Source: Deltaproteobacteria bacterium (GTDB lineage Bacteria; Desulfobacterota; BSN033; UBA1163). From it: 18,140 nucleotides of DNA. The first letter of the stretch is position 1, and every line of letters starts with the position of its first letter. The notes below the pieces were generated by a model. It saw nothing but the letters and a program-made list of their open reading frames with translations, was not told the DNA's origin and searched no databases. The translations under genes and the position numbers were made by a program. This document shows positions 6,115-14,603 of this stretch, one piece after another. The stretch is taken from contig VGRU01000046.1 in assembly GCA_016875255.1 (NCBI GenBank), positions 1 through 18,140 of the forward strand, read 5' to 3'.

Positions 6115-8802
6115 TTACGCTCTTGCTTCTTCCTTCTCCAGACAGCATCGCTTATACTTCTTGCCGCTTCCGCAGGGACAGGGATCGTTTCGGCCCACCT
6201 TCTTTCCATCCCGGCGCACGGTCACCCCTTTCCCGTCCTCCGTTTCTCCTCCCCTCTGAGCAGCAACGCTTTCGCCCCGGCTCATGACAAAGGTCTGCTT
6301 CCGCTCTGCCTTCATCTCCCGCACTTCCTGCTCCCTGGCAATCTGTATGGCGAAGAGCTTCTCAACCGTGTCCCTCTTAATCCTCTCCAACATCTCAAGG
6401 AACATCTGGTAAGCCTCTCTCTGATACTCAATACGAGGGTCTTTCTGACCATATCCTCTTAACCCGATCCCTTCCTTTAACTGGTCGACCGCGAGGAGAT
6501 GGTCTTTCCAGTGATGATCAATGGATCGGAGCATGATCTCTTTTTCAATATCGAATGGCAATATCGCAAATGCCTCCTCCTTCTTCTTCTGATAGATCTC
6601 CTTTGCCTTCTCGATGATCATTTCCGTCAAGCGCTCCCGATTCAAGCCGTCTTCTTCCTGCGGAGGAGCAACCCATCGAAAAGAGAATTGCTGATAGATG
6701 GCATCCTGGAGACCTTTCAGATCCCAATCCTCCGGATGAGCCTTCTCATCGACATAGACGTCCACAATTCCCTCGGCCTGCTCTTCGATCATTTCCATTA
6801 AGGACTCTTTGAGGTCGCCGCCGGTCAGCACTTCCCTCCTCTGGGAATAGATCACCTCCCTCTGCTTATTCATCACTGTGTCGTATTCGAGCAGGTGTTT
6901 CCGGATTTCAAAGTTATGGGCCTCGACCTTCTTTTGCGCATTCTCGATCGCCCGGGTGACCAGGTTATGCTCAATGGGCTGGTCCTCCTCAATCCCCAGC
7001 CGGTCCATGATGTTGGAAATTCTCTCTGAACCGAAGATCCTCATCAGATCGTCCTGCAAAGAGAGATAAAATCTTGAGGAGCCCGGATCCCCCTGCCTGC
7101 CCGACCTTCCCCTCAACTGGTTATCGATCCGCCTCGCCTCATGCCGCTCTGTGCCAAGGACATGGAGGCCTCCCGACTGAACAACTTTCTCCTTCTCCTT
7201 CTGGACGATGTTCAAGGCTTTCCGGTAAGCCTCTTCATAGGCCTTCCGCATGGCTTCGGGATCGTCTTTCTCTTCCACCATGGTTCTGGCCAGGAATTTG
7301 GGATTCCCTCCGAGGAGGATATCGGTTCCCCTTCCCGCCATATTCGTCGAGAGGGTGACCATTCCCACCCTTCCCGCCTGGGCAATGATCTCAGCCTCCT
7401 TCTCATGATGCTTCGCATTGAGGACATTATGCGGAATCCCGCGTTTTTTCAGCAGAAGGCTCAACCTTTCCGACTTCTCAATGGAGATGGTTCCCACCAG
7501 AACAGGACGGCCAAGTTGATGGAGTTCCTCTATCTCCCTGACAACTGCGCGGAATTTCTCCTCTTCGGTTTTGTAAATGACATCGGAATAATTGGTCCGG
7601 ACCATAGGCATATTGGTGGGAATGACCACCACATCCAGATTGTAAATCTTCCGGAACTCAGCCGCTTCGGTGTCCGCCGTGCCGGTCATGCCGGCCAGTT
7701 TCTTATACATCCGGAAATAATTCTGGAAGGTGACGGTGGCCAGGGTCTGATTCTCATTTTCGATCCTCACATTCTCTTTTGCCTCGACCGCCTGATGGAG
7801 GCCGTCGCTCCATCTCCTTCCGGGCATCAACCTGCCGGTGAATTCATCCACGATGACCACCTGGCCATCCTTGACTACATAGTCCACATCCCTTTTAAAA
7901 AGGCTGTGGGCCTTCAATGCCTGGTTGACATGATGGAGGATTTCGATATTTCTCGGGTCGTAGAGGTTCTCCACATGGAGCAGTTTCTCCACGTGAGCCA
8001 CTCCCTCCTCCATCAGAAAAGCGGCATGAGTCTTCTCCTCAATCTGGTAATCCTTCCCCTGTTTCAAACTTGGAATGATCCGGTTGATCTTATAGTATTT
8101 GTCGGTCGAATCCTCGGTAGGACCGGAGATGATGAGAGGCGTTCTCGCTTCATCGACCAGAATGCTGTCCACCTCGTCCACGATGGCATAATTCAGATCC
8201 CGCTGGACATAATCCTGAATATCGAACTTCATATTGTCCCGCAGGTAGTCAAACCCGAATTCATTATTCGTCCCGTAGGTGATATCGCACCCGTATGCCT
8301 TCTTCCTTTCCTGGTCGTTTAATTCATGGACGATCACCCCTACAGAGAGGCCCAGAAACCGGTAGATCGCCCCCATCCATTCGCTGTCTCTTTTTGCCAG
8401 GTAGTCGTTGACCGTGACGATATGGACTCCCTTTCCAGTCAGACTGTTCAGATAGGCTGGCAGGGTCGCCACAAGAGTCTTTCCCTCGCCGGTCGCCATT
8501 TCGGATATTTTCCCCTCATGAAGCACAATCCCGCCGATCAACTGGACATCATAGTGCCGCTCCCCAAGGGTCCTCCTTGCTGTCTCGCGAACCACGGCAA
8601 AGGCTTCGGGGAGGATCTCTTCCAGAAATTCTCCCCTGTCGATCCTCTCTTTGAACTCCCCTGTCTTTGCCCTGAGTTGATCGTCGTTCAGAGGCTGGAT
8701 CGAGGATTCCATGTCGTTGACCCGTTGAACAAGAGGCCGGATTCTTTTTAACTCCCTTTCGTTCTTGCTCCCCACAATCTTCCTTATGATTGAACCAAGC
8801 AT
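6115..8802 (-). CDS. secA: Protein translocase ATPase SecA
   Basis: SecA is the cytoplasmic motor that drives unfolded preproteins through SecYEG. The 895-residue sequence has the Walker A motif A-T-G-E-G-K-T (103-109), the Walker B-type stretch V-D-E-V-D (208-212) followed by [11 protein letters not shown], the second nucleotide-binding fold with [10 protein letters not shown] and the arginine-finger region [15 protein letters not shown]. The C-terminus carries the zinc-binding SEC-C tail [13 protein letters not shown] (Cys875, 877, 886, 887), which binds SecB or lipids. Length and domain order are normal and the frame is intact. The ATG at 8802 follows an AAGGGG about six bases upstream. 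The strong terminator after the M23 gene suggests secA is transcribed from a promoter inside 8803-9190, but I could not identify one with confidence. argJ lies 213 bases downstream, split off by a MITE-like element. Confidence 0.97.
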   Translation of the reverse strand: MLGSIIRKIVGSKNERELKRIRPLVQRVNDMESSIQPLNDDQLRAKTGEFKERIDRGEFLEEILPEAFAVVRETARRTLGERHYDVQLIGGIVLHEGKISEMATGEGKTLVATLPAYLNSLTGKGVHIVTVNDYLAKRDSEWMGAIYRFLGLSVGVIVHELNDQERKKAYGCDITYGTNNEFGFDYLRDNMKFDIQDYVQRDLNYAIVDEVDSILVDEARTPLIISGPTEDSTDKYYKINRIIPSLKQGKDYQIEEKTHAAFLMEEGVAHVEKLLHVENLYDPRNIEILHHVNQALKAHSLFKRDVDYVVKDGQVVIVDEFTGRLMPGRRWSDGLHQAVEAKENVRIENENQTLATVTFQNYFRMYKKLAGMTGTADTEAAEFRKIYNLDVVVIPTNMPMVRTNYSDVIYKTEEEKFRAVVREIEELHQLGRPVLVGTISIEKSERLSLLLKKRGIPHNVLNAKHHEKEAEIIAQAGRVGMVTLSTNMAGRGTDILLGGNPKFLARTMVEEKDDPEAMRKAYEEAYRKALNIVQKEKEKVVQSGGLHVLGTERHEARRIDNQLRGRSGRQGDPGSSRFYLSLQDDLMRIFGSERISNIMDRLGIEEDQPIEHNLVTRAIENAQKKVEAHNFEIRKHLLEYDTVMNKQREVIYSQRREVLTGGDLKESLMEMIEEQAEGIVDVYVDEKAHPEDWDLKGLQDAIYQQFSFRWVAPPQEEDGLNRERLTEMIIEKAKEIYQKKKEEAFAILPFDIEKEIMLRSIDHHWKDHLLAVDQLKEGIGLRGYGQKDPRIEYQREAYQMFLEMLERIKRDTVEKLFAIQIAREQEVREMKAERKQTFVMSRGESVAAQRGGETEDGKGVTVRRDGKKVGRNDPCPCGSGKKYKRCCLEKEEARA

Positions 8803-9190
8803 AGAACCCCTTCTTCCATCGTAACTTTCCTATTTAATTGCCTAGAAAATAATAGTGTATAGCCCAAAGGTAACGGTAAAGATGCCCGTATCGCTAAATC
8901 GAAAATGACGTTTGATGTTGTCGAAGCTCGTATCGAGACTCGTAAATTGAATCTGGATGCTCGAGCTTCGTGGGTTGAGTTTCTTGCTTCGATACCAGCA
9001 TCGTCACCGTAAACCCTTTTTTGTAACCGCAACCAGTAACCGAAACGCCTGCCTGCCGGTAGGCAGGGGCTTTGTAACCATAACCGAAACCTAAGAACTT
9101 GATCAATTTTCATCAATCGAGGATGACGAACCCGTCATGAAGGATTTTGAAAAATTATATAACGGATAGAAACAGGTTTCAACAGGCAAA
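8803..9190. other. Gene-free spacer between secA and the M23 peptidase gene, rich in short inverted repeats
   Basis: No convincing ORF or RNA gene was seen. The stretch is made of self-complementary phrases: CGAAGCTCG (8922-8930) pairs exactly with CGAGCTTCG (8962-8970), a GTAACCG wording recurs around 9020-9090, and the GC-rich palindrome at 9048-9067 is inserted in it. Short open frames here (for example 8894-9106 on the minus strand) translate to biased, repetitive sequence and look like by-products of the repeats. The secA promoter should lie in the part nearest 8803. Confidence 0.6.
9048..9067 (+). repeat. GC-rich palindromic 20-mer CCTGCCTGCCGGTAGGCAGG, copy 1
   Basis: The arms CCTGCCT and AGGCAGG are perfectly complementary around a six-base centre. 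The exact reverse complement of all 20 bases is found at 12045-12064, so this is a dispersed repeat in two orientations rather than a one-off hairpin. It is not followed by a T-run. Confidence 0.8.
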
Positions 9191-9192
9191 TA

Positions 9193-9227
9193 AAAAGCCC
9201 GATAAAGGATTTCTTTATCGGGCTTTT
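9193..9227 (-). terminator. Strong Rho-independent terminator after the M23 peptidase gene
   Basis: A perfect 15-bp stem, AAAAGCCCGATAAAG with CTTTATCGGGCTTTT, encloses a five-base loop. In the minus direction the stem runs into a T-rich tail (TTTTTATTT). It lies 20 bases past the M23 stop codon at 9247. The A-tract on the other side makes it potentially bidirectional, but no plus-strand gene precedes it. It should largely uncouple M23 transcription from secA. Confidence 0.93.
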
Positions 9228-9246
9228 CCTCCATCATTGGAGGTCG

Positions 9247-10155
9247 TTAATTCAAAATATATCTCATCGGATTAACCGGAATGCTATTCAGTTTCACTTC
9301 ATAATGAAGATGGGGGCCTGTGGTCTTCCCGGTTGTTCCCACTTCGGCAATCTTATCGCCCCGTTTCACTTTCTGCCCCGCTTTCACCAGCGTCTTGTTA
9401 AGATGGCTGTACCGGGTTGTCATCCCGAATCCATGTGAAATGATAAGAAACTTTCCATGGGCGTAATCACTCCCGATATCAGAAACAAAACCATTGGCAG
9501 GAGCAACTACAATGGTTCCCGTCCTGTTGGAGATATCGATCCCCTCATGCATCTGGGTCAATCCCGTAAAGGGGTTGGCGCGGAATCCGAAGTCGGAGGT
9601 AACCCAACCCTGAACCGGCCATATGGAAGGGGTATGGACCAATATCTCCCGCTTGGTCTGCAGAACCCTCTCGAGTTCGGAAAGGCTTGTCTCCCGCGAA
9701 GTCGCCTCTGATTGGAGACGCTCGACATCGGCCTTCATCTGCTGAACCAGCCCCTTTTCATCCTTGTCCCCTTTCAACTTTTCCCGTAAATCCGATGGAG
9801 AAGGCCCACCCATGCCCATAAAAGGGGTGGGGTTCTGACCTCTTTCGAGATTGGCAATAATTCGTATCTTTTTGTCAAAATCTTTCAATCTGGAGACTTG
9901 TTTCTCAAGCTCTTCAATTTTTGAGGAGAAGAAATGGATTTCCGATCTCTGGGCCTCTGTCTGTTCACGCAACCGTGCGACTTCATAGGCCTTCTTTTTC
10001 ACCTGAATATAGTCACAGAAGAAAAAGGTGACGGAGAGGAGGGCAAAGGCCGAGAGATAGAGGCCAATTTTAATGGTTTTTTTCCGTATCTTCAGGTGCC
10101 GCGTCTTAGAAGTCTTATGGCCGAAGATAAGAATGGTGATAGACTCTTTATCCAA
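9247..10155 (-). CDS. Membrane-anchored M23 (LytM-type) peptidoglycan endopeptidase with coiled-coil stalk
   Basis: The 302-residue protein has a basic N-terminus, one membrane helix (about 31-48), coiled-coil segments (about 52-92 and 136-170) and a C-terminal LytM/M23 domain (about 180-302). The zinc site is complete: H-E-G-I-D (His203, Asp207) and the H-L-H pair in G-P-H-L-H-Y-E (His282, His284), with the catalytic-type His251 in Y-S-H-L. It should therefore be an active zinc peptidase cutting peptide cross-links, unlike degenerate EnvC-type LytM factors that only activate amidases. The helix topology puts the domain in the periplasm. The start is TTG at 10155, supported by AAGGGG six bases upstream and the lack of an in-frame ATG. 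A sigma70-type promoter lies about 60 bases upstream and an intrinsic terminator follows, so it may be monocistronic. Confidence 0.88.
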   Translation of the reverse strand: MDKESITILIFGHKTSKTRHLKIRKKTIKIGLYLSAFALLSVTFFFCDYIQVKKKAYEVARLREQTEAQRSEIHFFSSKIEELEKQVSRLKDFDKKIRIIANLERGQNPTPFMGMGGPSPSDLREKLKGDKDEKGLVQQMKADVERLQSEATSRETSLSELERVLQTKREILVHTPSIWPVQGWVTSDFGFRANPFTGLTQMHEGIDISNRTGTIVVAPANGFVSDIGSDYAHGKFLIISHGFGMTTRYSHLNKTLVKAGQKVKRGDKIAEVGTTGKTTGPHLHYEVKLNSIPVNPMRYILN

Positions 10156-10214
10156 CCTTTTCCCCTTGTTTCACTTAAAAATCGGATTGAAGCTCCACCC
10201 CTTAGCGCCCGTCT

Positions 10215-10244
10215 TTAATACCAGATTTGGATTGCCCCTGTCAA
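10215..10244 (-). promoter_or_regulatory. Predicted sigma70 promoter for the M23 peptidase gene
   Basis: On the minus strand a perfect TTGACA (10239-10244) is followed after 18 bases by TATTAA (10215-10220). The expected transcription start is near 10208, giving a leader of about 50 bases before the TTG start at 10155. A hairpin (AAGAGAGC at 10253-10260 with GCTCTCTT at 10278-10285) lies directly upstream of the -35 box and could be an operator or the end of the preceding transcript. Confidence 0.6.
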
Positions 10245-10303
10245 GTCTTTTTAAGAGAGCATGCAATACTACCACACGCTCTCTTGATTACTTAGATTTT
10301 AAA

Positions 10304-10355
10304 AAAGATTACACAGATTTTTATGATTGAATATCTTTCCGTCTGTGTAATCTTT
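10304..10355. repeat. Inverted repeat AAAGATTACACAGA ... TCTGTGTAATCTTT
   Basis: The two 14-base arms (10304-10317 and 10342-10355) are perfect reverse complements with a 24-base AT-rich centre. A further partial copy, GTGTAATC, follows near 10364-10371. It lies between the TldE-type gene and the M23 gene and resembles the other low-complexity inverted phrases of this window. Confidence 0.7.
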
Positions 10356-10371
10356 CCTAATCGGTGTAATC

Positions 10372-10402
10372 AGACATTTCCAGATTTTATCTGGAAATGT
10401 CT
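10372..10402 (-). terminator. Perfect 14-bp hairpin abutting the TldE-type gene stop codon; possible terminator or 3' stabiliser
   Basis: AGACATTTCCAGAT and ATCTGGAAATGTCT pair perfectly around a three-base TTT loop. The hairpin starts right after the TAA at 10403-10405. No T-run follows in the minus direction, so it does not meet the usual intrinsic terminator rule; it could protect the mRNA 3' end or help Rho-dependent ending. Confidence 0.45.
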
Positions 10403-11791
10403 TTAATTTCCGCTAACTTCGAGGCCGTCGATCAAAAGGCTCGGAGACCCGATTTTTCCAAAAAACCTGAGGTCATCTCCGACCTCGGCCGCTTTCTGAA
10501 AGAGCTGGTAGAGGTTGCCGGCGATGGCGATTGACTTAACAGGATGGACCCTCTCACCCTTTTCAATCCATTGGCCTGAACATCCCAGGGAAAAATCGCC
10601 TGAGATAGGGTCTACGGTATGCAGGCCCATCACCTCCTGGATCATAACCCCCTGCTCAAGGTTATTGATCAATGATGCGAAGGAAACCTTACCCGGTTCA
10701 ATAAAAAAATTTGAGGTCCCTAACCCCGGAGGGGATTTGATGCTATGCCGCCGGCTGTTGCCCGTTGACCCGACCCCTGAGGCCCCGGAACAGATATTTT
10801 CCCGGTTGGCCCAGAACCGGTCATACAGGTACCCTCTTACCACTCCTTTAACTACGAGAGGCGTCCGTTGGCTTGGCGTCCCCTCCCCATCGACAGGAGA
10901 AGCGGCCGCACCTTCTGTCATGAGACCATCATCAATAATAGAGAGATGGGGAGAGAAAAAATTGACGCCCTTTTTCCCATGAAGGACAGACTTGCCCTTT
11001 TGAACCTGTTCTGACAGGAATGAATGGGCCAGCAGGGACAAAAATTCCGAGGCAATATGGTTCTCCAGGAGAACCGGATAAACTCCAGAGGCAATTCTCT
11101 TCCCCCCAAGCCTCTCCAGCGCCCTTCTTCCCGCTTCCCTTCCCACTTTATTCGCATCGATCTTATCGATAAAATGGCTGAAATCGAAATCCCAGCCCAT
11201 CTCCGACTCCCCTGACTCTTCGGCAATGGCCATCACGCTCACAGAGGCAAATGTCACATCGTAAGAAAAACGGAGCCCGTTAGAGTTGATCAGGGTCGCT
11301 CTGGAAATTGACTCCTGGTAGGATGCTTTCCTCACTTTCTTAATTCTTCCCGTATCCACAGACCTGGCCGCTTCTTCAAGAAGCCTTGCATTTTCGATCT
11401 TCCTTTTCTCGGAAACCCCTGCGAGGGTCTCGTCAACAATGGGAAGCACGGGTGGTAATTCTCGAAGGGCATGGGCAAAATCGAAACAGGGGTCCGGAGA
11501 AGTGACTTCGGCGCTCGCCATCGCATCTTCTACGATCCGTTCCAGCCCTTTCACGGCGCTTCCCGAAGAGAACACAGAAGAAGAGGTGGTGTAAGAGAAA
11601 CCCGTCCTCCCCTGATGCAAAATGCGAAGGGCCATCCCCCAGGGCTGTGATGCCTGGAGGGTATCCACTTTCCCCTCTTTAGACTCCACCTCAAAATGGG
11701 AAGACTCTTCGAGGAAAATTTCATATCCATCGATAGTTTTTCTGCGAAGAAGGTCCGATGTTTGATCAATAATTTTCTCAGTTTCCTTCAT
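10403..11791 (-). CDS. pmbA: TldD/PmbA-family protein, TldE (PmbA) type
   Basis: With the start chosen here the protein is 462 residues. It follows the PmbA/TldE pattern along its length: an N-terminal dimerisation region, and a C-terminal half with G-V-Y-P-V-L-L-E-N, D-G-E-G-T-P-S-Q-R-T, S-T-G-N-S-R-R and the closing D-P-I-S-G-D-F-S-L-G-C-S-G. The HExxxH zinc motif of TldD is absent, which fits the TldE partner. TldD and TldE form a metalloprotease that degrades unfolded peptides and matures modified peptides such as microcins. No TldD gene is in this window, so the partner must lie elsewhere. ATG at 11791 is preferred over the upstream ATG at 11815 because it has AAGGTGA a few bases upstream. 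A perfect hairpin follows the stop. No gene for a modified peptide is recognisable nearby. Confidence 0.88.
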   Translation of the reverse strand: MKETEKIIDQTSDLLRRKTIDGYEIFLEESSHFEVESKEGKVDTLQASQPWGMALRILHQGRTGFSYTTSSSVFSSGSAVKGLERIVEDAMASAEVTSPDPCFDFAHALRELPPVLPIVDETLAGVSEKRKIENARLLEEAARSVDTGRIKKVRKASYQESISRATLINSNGLRFSYDVTFASVSVMAIAEESGESEMGWDFDFSHFIDKIDANKVGREAGRRALERLGGKRIASGVYPVLLENHIASEFLSLLAHSFLSEQVQKGKSVLHGKKGVNFFSPHLSIIDDGLMTEGAAASPVDGEGTPSQRTPLVVKGVVRGYLYDRFWANRENICSGASGVGSTGNSRRHSIKSPPGLGTSNFFIEPGKVSFASLINNLEQGVMIQEVMGLHTVDPISGDFSLGCSGQWIEKGERVHPVKSIAIAGNLYQLFQKAAEVGDDLRFFGKIGSPSLLIDGLEVSGN

Positions 11792-11949
11792 ATTCACCTT
11801 AACATTGCAAACCATTCAATCAAAACGGACATGGGTGAACCGTTCGTAAAGGCTTCGTGGCGAACCTTTTAGCGAATAAGCACACACATCCCAAGTCCTT
11901 GCCGGAGTTCACCTTAGGTGAGGTCTACCGTTTCCCTTAACATGTCAAC

Positions 11950-12015
11950 TTAATCGCCGTCAGAAGCCTTGAAGAGCGGTTTACCCGTGGCTGTTTTTGC
12001 AACTGCAAGGTTCAT
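11950..12015 (-). CDS. Possible 21-residue small ORF
   Basis: ATG at 12015 opens a 21-codon frame (MNLAVAKTATGKPLFKASDGD) ending in TAA. It is preceded by GAGGGG with about four bases of spacing, a good ribosome binding site, and its residue composition is not biased like the repeat-derived frames nearby. I recognise no family. There is no membrane helix or cysteine. A frame this short with a chance purine-rich leader is easily fortuitous; conservation in relatives would be needed to accept it. Confidence 0.2.
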   Translation of the reverse strand: MNLAVAKTATGKPLFKASDGD

Positions 12016-12044
12016 TGACCCCTCAAATCCCAACAATCAAATTC

Positions 12045-12064
12045 CCTGCCTACCGGCAGGCAGG
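12045..12064 (-). repeat. GC-rich palindromic 20-mer, copy 2 (inverted relative to 9048-9067)
   Basis: CCTGCCTACCGGCAGGCAGG is the exact reverse complement of the 20 bases at 9048-9067. The following CAGGC extends the purine arm by repetition. It is embedded in an AT-rich gene-free stretch where its composition stands out. Confidence 0.8.
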
Positions 12065-12070
12065 CAATAT

Positions 12071-12200
12071 CCAAATAATCACCAATGAACGAATAACCAA
12101 TCGTCAAACAACCATCTATATGATTTAAAAAAAGCTTGGTTATGGGTCATTGAAATTTTGGTTCTTATTTGGTTATTGATGTTTGAATCTTGGTTATGAC
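12071..12200. repeat. AT-rich imperfect inverted repeat (CAAATAA..ATAACCAA / TTGGTTAT..TTATTTG)
   Basis: The left part (about 12071-12113) uses the wording ccaaataatcaccaatga and aataaccaa; the right part (about 12136-12198) carries the complementary ttggttatgggtcattga and cttatttggttattgatg. With several small gaps the two arms pair over roughly 35-40 bases. No coding frame is supported. Confidence 0.5.
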
Positions 12201-12230
12201 ATGATCCAATCACCCATCACCACTCACCAG

Positions 12231-13262
12231 TCACCATTTAATTAAACTGCTGGCCCAGGTGAGGCCTCCTCCAAAACCGGTGAGGATGACATAGTCTCCT
12301 TTCTGAATGGAACCATTTCGAACCGCCTCATCAAGGGCGATAGGAATGGTGGCTGAAGAGATGTTTCCGTATTTCTCAATGGTGAGATAGACCTTTTCAA
12401 GAGGAATGTTGAGCCGTTTGGCCATCTGCTGAAGGATACGGATATTGGCCTGATGGGGGATGATCCATTTCGCATCAGAGACCTTGATCCCGTTGGAAGA
12501 GGCGGCCTCCTCGGCCGCTTCCGAAAATCGTTTCACCGCCACACGGACCGATTCATTGGCCTTGATCATCTTCAGGGTATGGAGTTTTTTATCCACGCTC
12601 TCATAGGAAATCGGGGCGGTTTTGGATCCCCCGCCCGGCAGCAGAAGGTTCTCTCCATTTGCTCCGTCTGAATGAATGTGAAGGGAAAGGAGCTCACCCA
12701 CTTCCCCCTTCTTGCCGGATGGAAGCGGATCCTTGGCAGGATGATCAAACGCCTGGAGCACAACCGCGCCTGCCCCATCCCCCCAGAGGATGCAATTTTC
12801 CCTGTCTGTCCAATCCTGATAGCGGCTCATCACCTCTGAGGCAGCGACCAATGCGTTCTTAAACGCGCCTGTTTTAAGATATTGCTCGGCTACAGAGAGA
12901 GCGAAGATAAACCCGCAGCAGGCCGCTGTAACATCGAAGGAGACTGCCCTCTGAGCGCCCAATTTCGCCTCCAACCAGTTGGCCCCCGAAGGGCAGCAAG
13001 TGTCAGGCGTAATGGTGGCCAGGATGATGAGGTCCAACTCTTTTGCGGATATCCCCGCCATTTCCATCGCCCGCAAGGAAGCTTCCCTTGCAAGGTCTGA
13101 GGCATTGATGTCAGGGTCTGCAATCCTTCGCTCCCTGACCCCTGTCCTCTGGTAGATCCACTCGTCGTTCGTGTTTAAGACCTTTTCAAGATCGAAATTG
13201 GTCAGAACCCTCTCCGGAAGATAGGAGCCTGTTCCTACGATTCCGATTCTCCTGCCACTCAT
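12231..13262 (-). CDS. fabH: 3-oxoacyl-[acyl-carrier-protein] synthase III (FabH)
   Basis: FabH condenses a short acyl-CoA (usually acetyl-CoA) with malonyl-ACP to start type II fatty-acid synthesis. The thiolase-fold triad is complete (numbered from the TTG one codon upstream of the start used here): Cys116 in V-T-A-A-C-C-G-F, His271 in I-I-P-H-Q-A-N-I-R and Asn301 in Y-G-N-I-S-S-A-T-I-P. The C-terminal G-F-G-G-G-L-T-W motif is also present. A second cysteine follows the catalytic one, where Ala or Ser is usual. The protein is 343 residues, slightly longer than typical, because of an extra segment of about 15 residues near 173-190. ATG at 13262 is preferred, nine bases after GGGGAGG; TTG at 13265 is possible. 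It does not sit in a fab operon: alr lies upstream and the TldE-type gene downstream, each across a repeat-filled gap. A FabH-like enzyme for a specialised product cannot be excluded. Confidence 0.93.
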   Translation of the reverse strand: MSGRRIGIVGTGSYLPERVLTNFDLEKVLNTNDEWIYQRTGVRERRIADPDINASDLAREASLRAMEMAGISAKELDLIILATITPDTCCPSGANWLEAKLGAQRAVSFDVTAACCGFIFALSVAEQYLKTGAFKNALVAASEVMSRYQDWTDRENCILWGDGAGAVVLQAFDHPAKDPLPSGKKGEVGELLSLHIHSDGANGENLLLPGGGSKTAPISYESVDKKLHTLKMIKANESVRVAVKRFSEAAEEAASSNGIKVSDAKWIIPHQANIRILQQMAKRLNIPLEKVYLTIEKYGNISSATIPIALDEAVRNGSIQKGDYVILTGFGGGLTWASSLIKW

Positions 13263-13305
13263 CAATCCATTCCTCCCCGTTTGTCACAAAAAATTCTTTG
13301 GTCTT

Positions 13306-13378
13306 AGGGTCAGGGCTAAGACGCCCGTTTGGTAGATAGGTTATGTCGTTAGTCTAATAATTCTTCAGCCCTCACCCT
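13306..13378. repeat. Inverted repeat AGGGTCAGGGCTAAGA ... TCTTCAGCCCTCACCCT
   Basis: The arms at 13306-13321 and 13362-13378 pair over 16-17 bases with one mismatch and one extra base. A second complementary pair, CCCGTTTGGT (13324-13333) with ACCAAACAGG (13389-13398), interleaves with it. The element fills the gap between alr and fabH. No terminator-type T-run is seen. Confidence 0.5.
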
Positions 13379-13460
13379 TCCACTTTAAACCAAACAGGCC
13401 TCCTTATCTTAACCCGATGACCCCCTTCATGATTGATATGTGACATAGCGATATTGAGAA

Positions 13461-14603
13461 TTATCCTATATACACTCTTGGCACCCTTTTTCCGATCAGG
13501 CATAGGACTTCGTAAGGGATCGAACCAATCTTTCTCGCAATCTCATCCGCTGTAATTCGTTCCCTACCCTGCCTTCCGATCAGGATCACCTCATCCCCTT
13601 TTGAGGCGCCGGGGATGTCAGTCACATCGGCCATGATCAGATCCATGCAAACCCTACCCACCACAGGAGCCCTCCTCCCCCGGATTAAAACCTCGCCCTG
13701 ATTGGAGAGAAAGGTGCTGTATCCATCCGCATATCCAACCGGAAGAGTCGCAATCAGGCTCTCCCTCCGGGTGGAAAATGTGCCTCCGTAACTGATCCTT
13801 GTCCCCGCTGGAACCGATTTGAGAAAGTGGATCCGGGTCTTCAGCGTGAGAACCGGTTTGAGGTTGATTAACTTCTCGATTTTTGGCGAGGGATAAGAAC
13901 CGTAAAGCATAATCCCCGACCGAACCATATTTCCTGAATACTGAGTGAAAAAGGTCAGGTTAGCGCTGTTTGCCATATGGAAATAACGGCTTTTTAGGCC
14001 TGCTTCACGGGCAATCGCCAGGGCTTCCTGAAATTTTTTCCATTGGGATGAAGAATAAGCTTCTTCCCTATCCGTCATCGAGAAATGAGACAGAATGCCT
14101 TCAATTTCGATATTTCGAACTTTTTTCAACTCTTTCAAAAAAACGGGGAATTGATCAAACGGTACTCCCAGTCTTCCCAACCCCGTATCGACCTTGAGGT
14201 GGACCTTTATCTTCTTTCTCTTTCTTCCTGCTATCTTTGAAAGCCTTACTAAAGAATCCATCTCAAAGATGACCGGCGTCAAATCATTTCGGATCACCTC
14301 TTCCTCTTCTTCCGGGAAAATTCCTCCCAAGATGAGAATAGGAGCCTTCACTCCCCCTCTTCTCAATTTCACTCCCTCTTGAGAGATCGCCACACCCAAA
14401 TACTCCGCTCCCAATTCCTCTAATTTGTGTGAAATGGGAAGGGCCCCGTGACCATAGGCATCCGCCTTTACCACGGCCAGAATGCCTGTCCTTTTGGGAA
14501 CTCTCTTTCGGATCTGCCGGTAATTGAAGGCAAGAGCCTCAAGATCGATCTCCGCAACCGTCGGCCTTCCTGAAAGAATCGGTCTATTTAACACATTCCG
14601 CAA
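13461..14603 (-). CDS. alr: Alanine racemase, PLP-dependent
   Basis: Alanine racemase converts L- to D-alanine for peptidoglycan. The 380-residue protein has the N-terminal TIM-barrel PLP domain with V-V-K-A-D-A-Y-G-H-G, where Lys46 is the PLP Schiff-base lysine, H-L-K-V-D-T-G-L-G-R-L-G, and S-G-I-M-L-Y-G at 229-235. The C-terminal beta domain starts near 250 and contains the second catalytic base Tyr272 in R-I-S-Y-G-G-T-F, then V-G-Y-A-D-G-Y and V-C-M-D. Both catalytic residues are present, so it should be active. The start is uncertain: TTG at 14603 has GGAG eight bases upstream, and GTG three codons further in (14594) is an alternative; there is no in-frame ATG nearby. A dispersed 17-base repeat covers this start region. 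The upstream acetyltransferase gene ends 20 bases away, so the two are probably co-transcribed. Confidence 0.93.
   Translation of the reverse strand: MRNVLNRPILSGRPTVAEIDLEALAFNYRQIRKRVPKRTGILAVVKADAYGHGALPISHKLEELGAEYLGVAISQEGVKLRRGGVKAPILILGGIFPEEEEEVIRNDLTPVIFEMDSLVRLSKIAGRKRKKIKVHLKVDTGLGRLGVPFDQFPVFLKELKKVRNIEIEGILSHFSMTDREEAYSSSQWKKFQEALAIAREAGLKSRYFHMANSANLTFFTQYSGNMVRSGIMLYGSYPSPKIEKLINLKPVLTLKTRIHFLKSVPAGTRISYGGTFSTRRESLIATLPVGYADGYSTFLSNQGEVLIRGRRAPVVGRVCMDLIMADVTDIPGASKGDEVILIGRQGRERITADEIARKIGSIPYEVLCLIGKRVPRVYIG

Larger units (their letters stand above)
11816..12230. other. Gene-poor spacer between the TldE-type gene and fabH, with repeats and one tiny ORF
   Basis: No RNA gene or sizeable ORF was found. 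Near 11910-11930 a small hairpin (TCACC-TTA-GGTGA) is visible. The right half is repeat-like: a 20-base palindromic repeat at 12045-12064 and an AT-rich, self-complementary 'aataaccaa / ttggttat' region at 12071-12200. The fabH stop codon is embedded in a 'catcaccactcaccagtcacc' phrase around 12214-12236. The 21-codon ORF at 11950-12015 is listed separately. Confidence 0.6.

Noticed and set aside
7141..8322. A 393-codon open frame on the plus strand inside secA.
   Set aside because: It is antisense to the conserved secA gene and arises from its codon bias; the translation has no recognisable motif.
8784..9116. Two overlapping minus-strand ORFs (110 and 70 codons) between secA and the M23 gene.
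   Set aside because: Their translations are dominated by low-complexity words (R-N-S-T-H-E-A-R, Y-E-S-R-Y-E-L-R) that follow from the DNA repeats; no ribosome site and no known domain.
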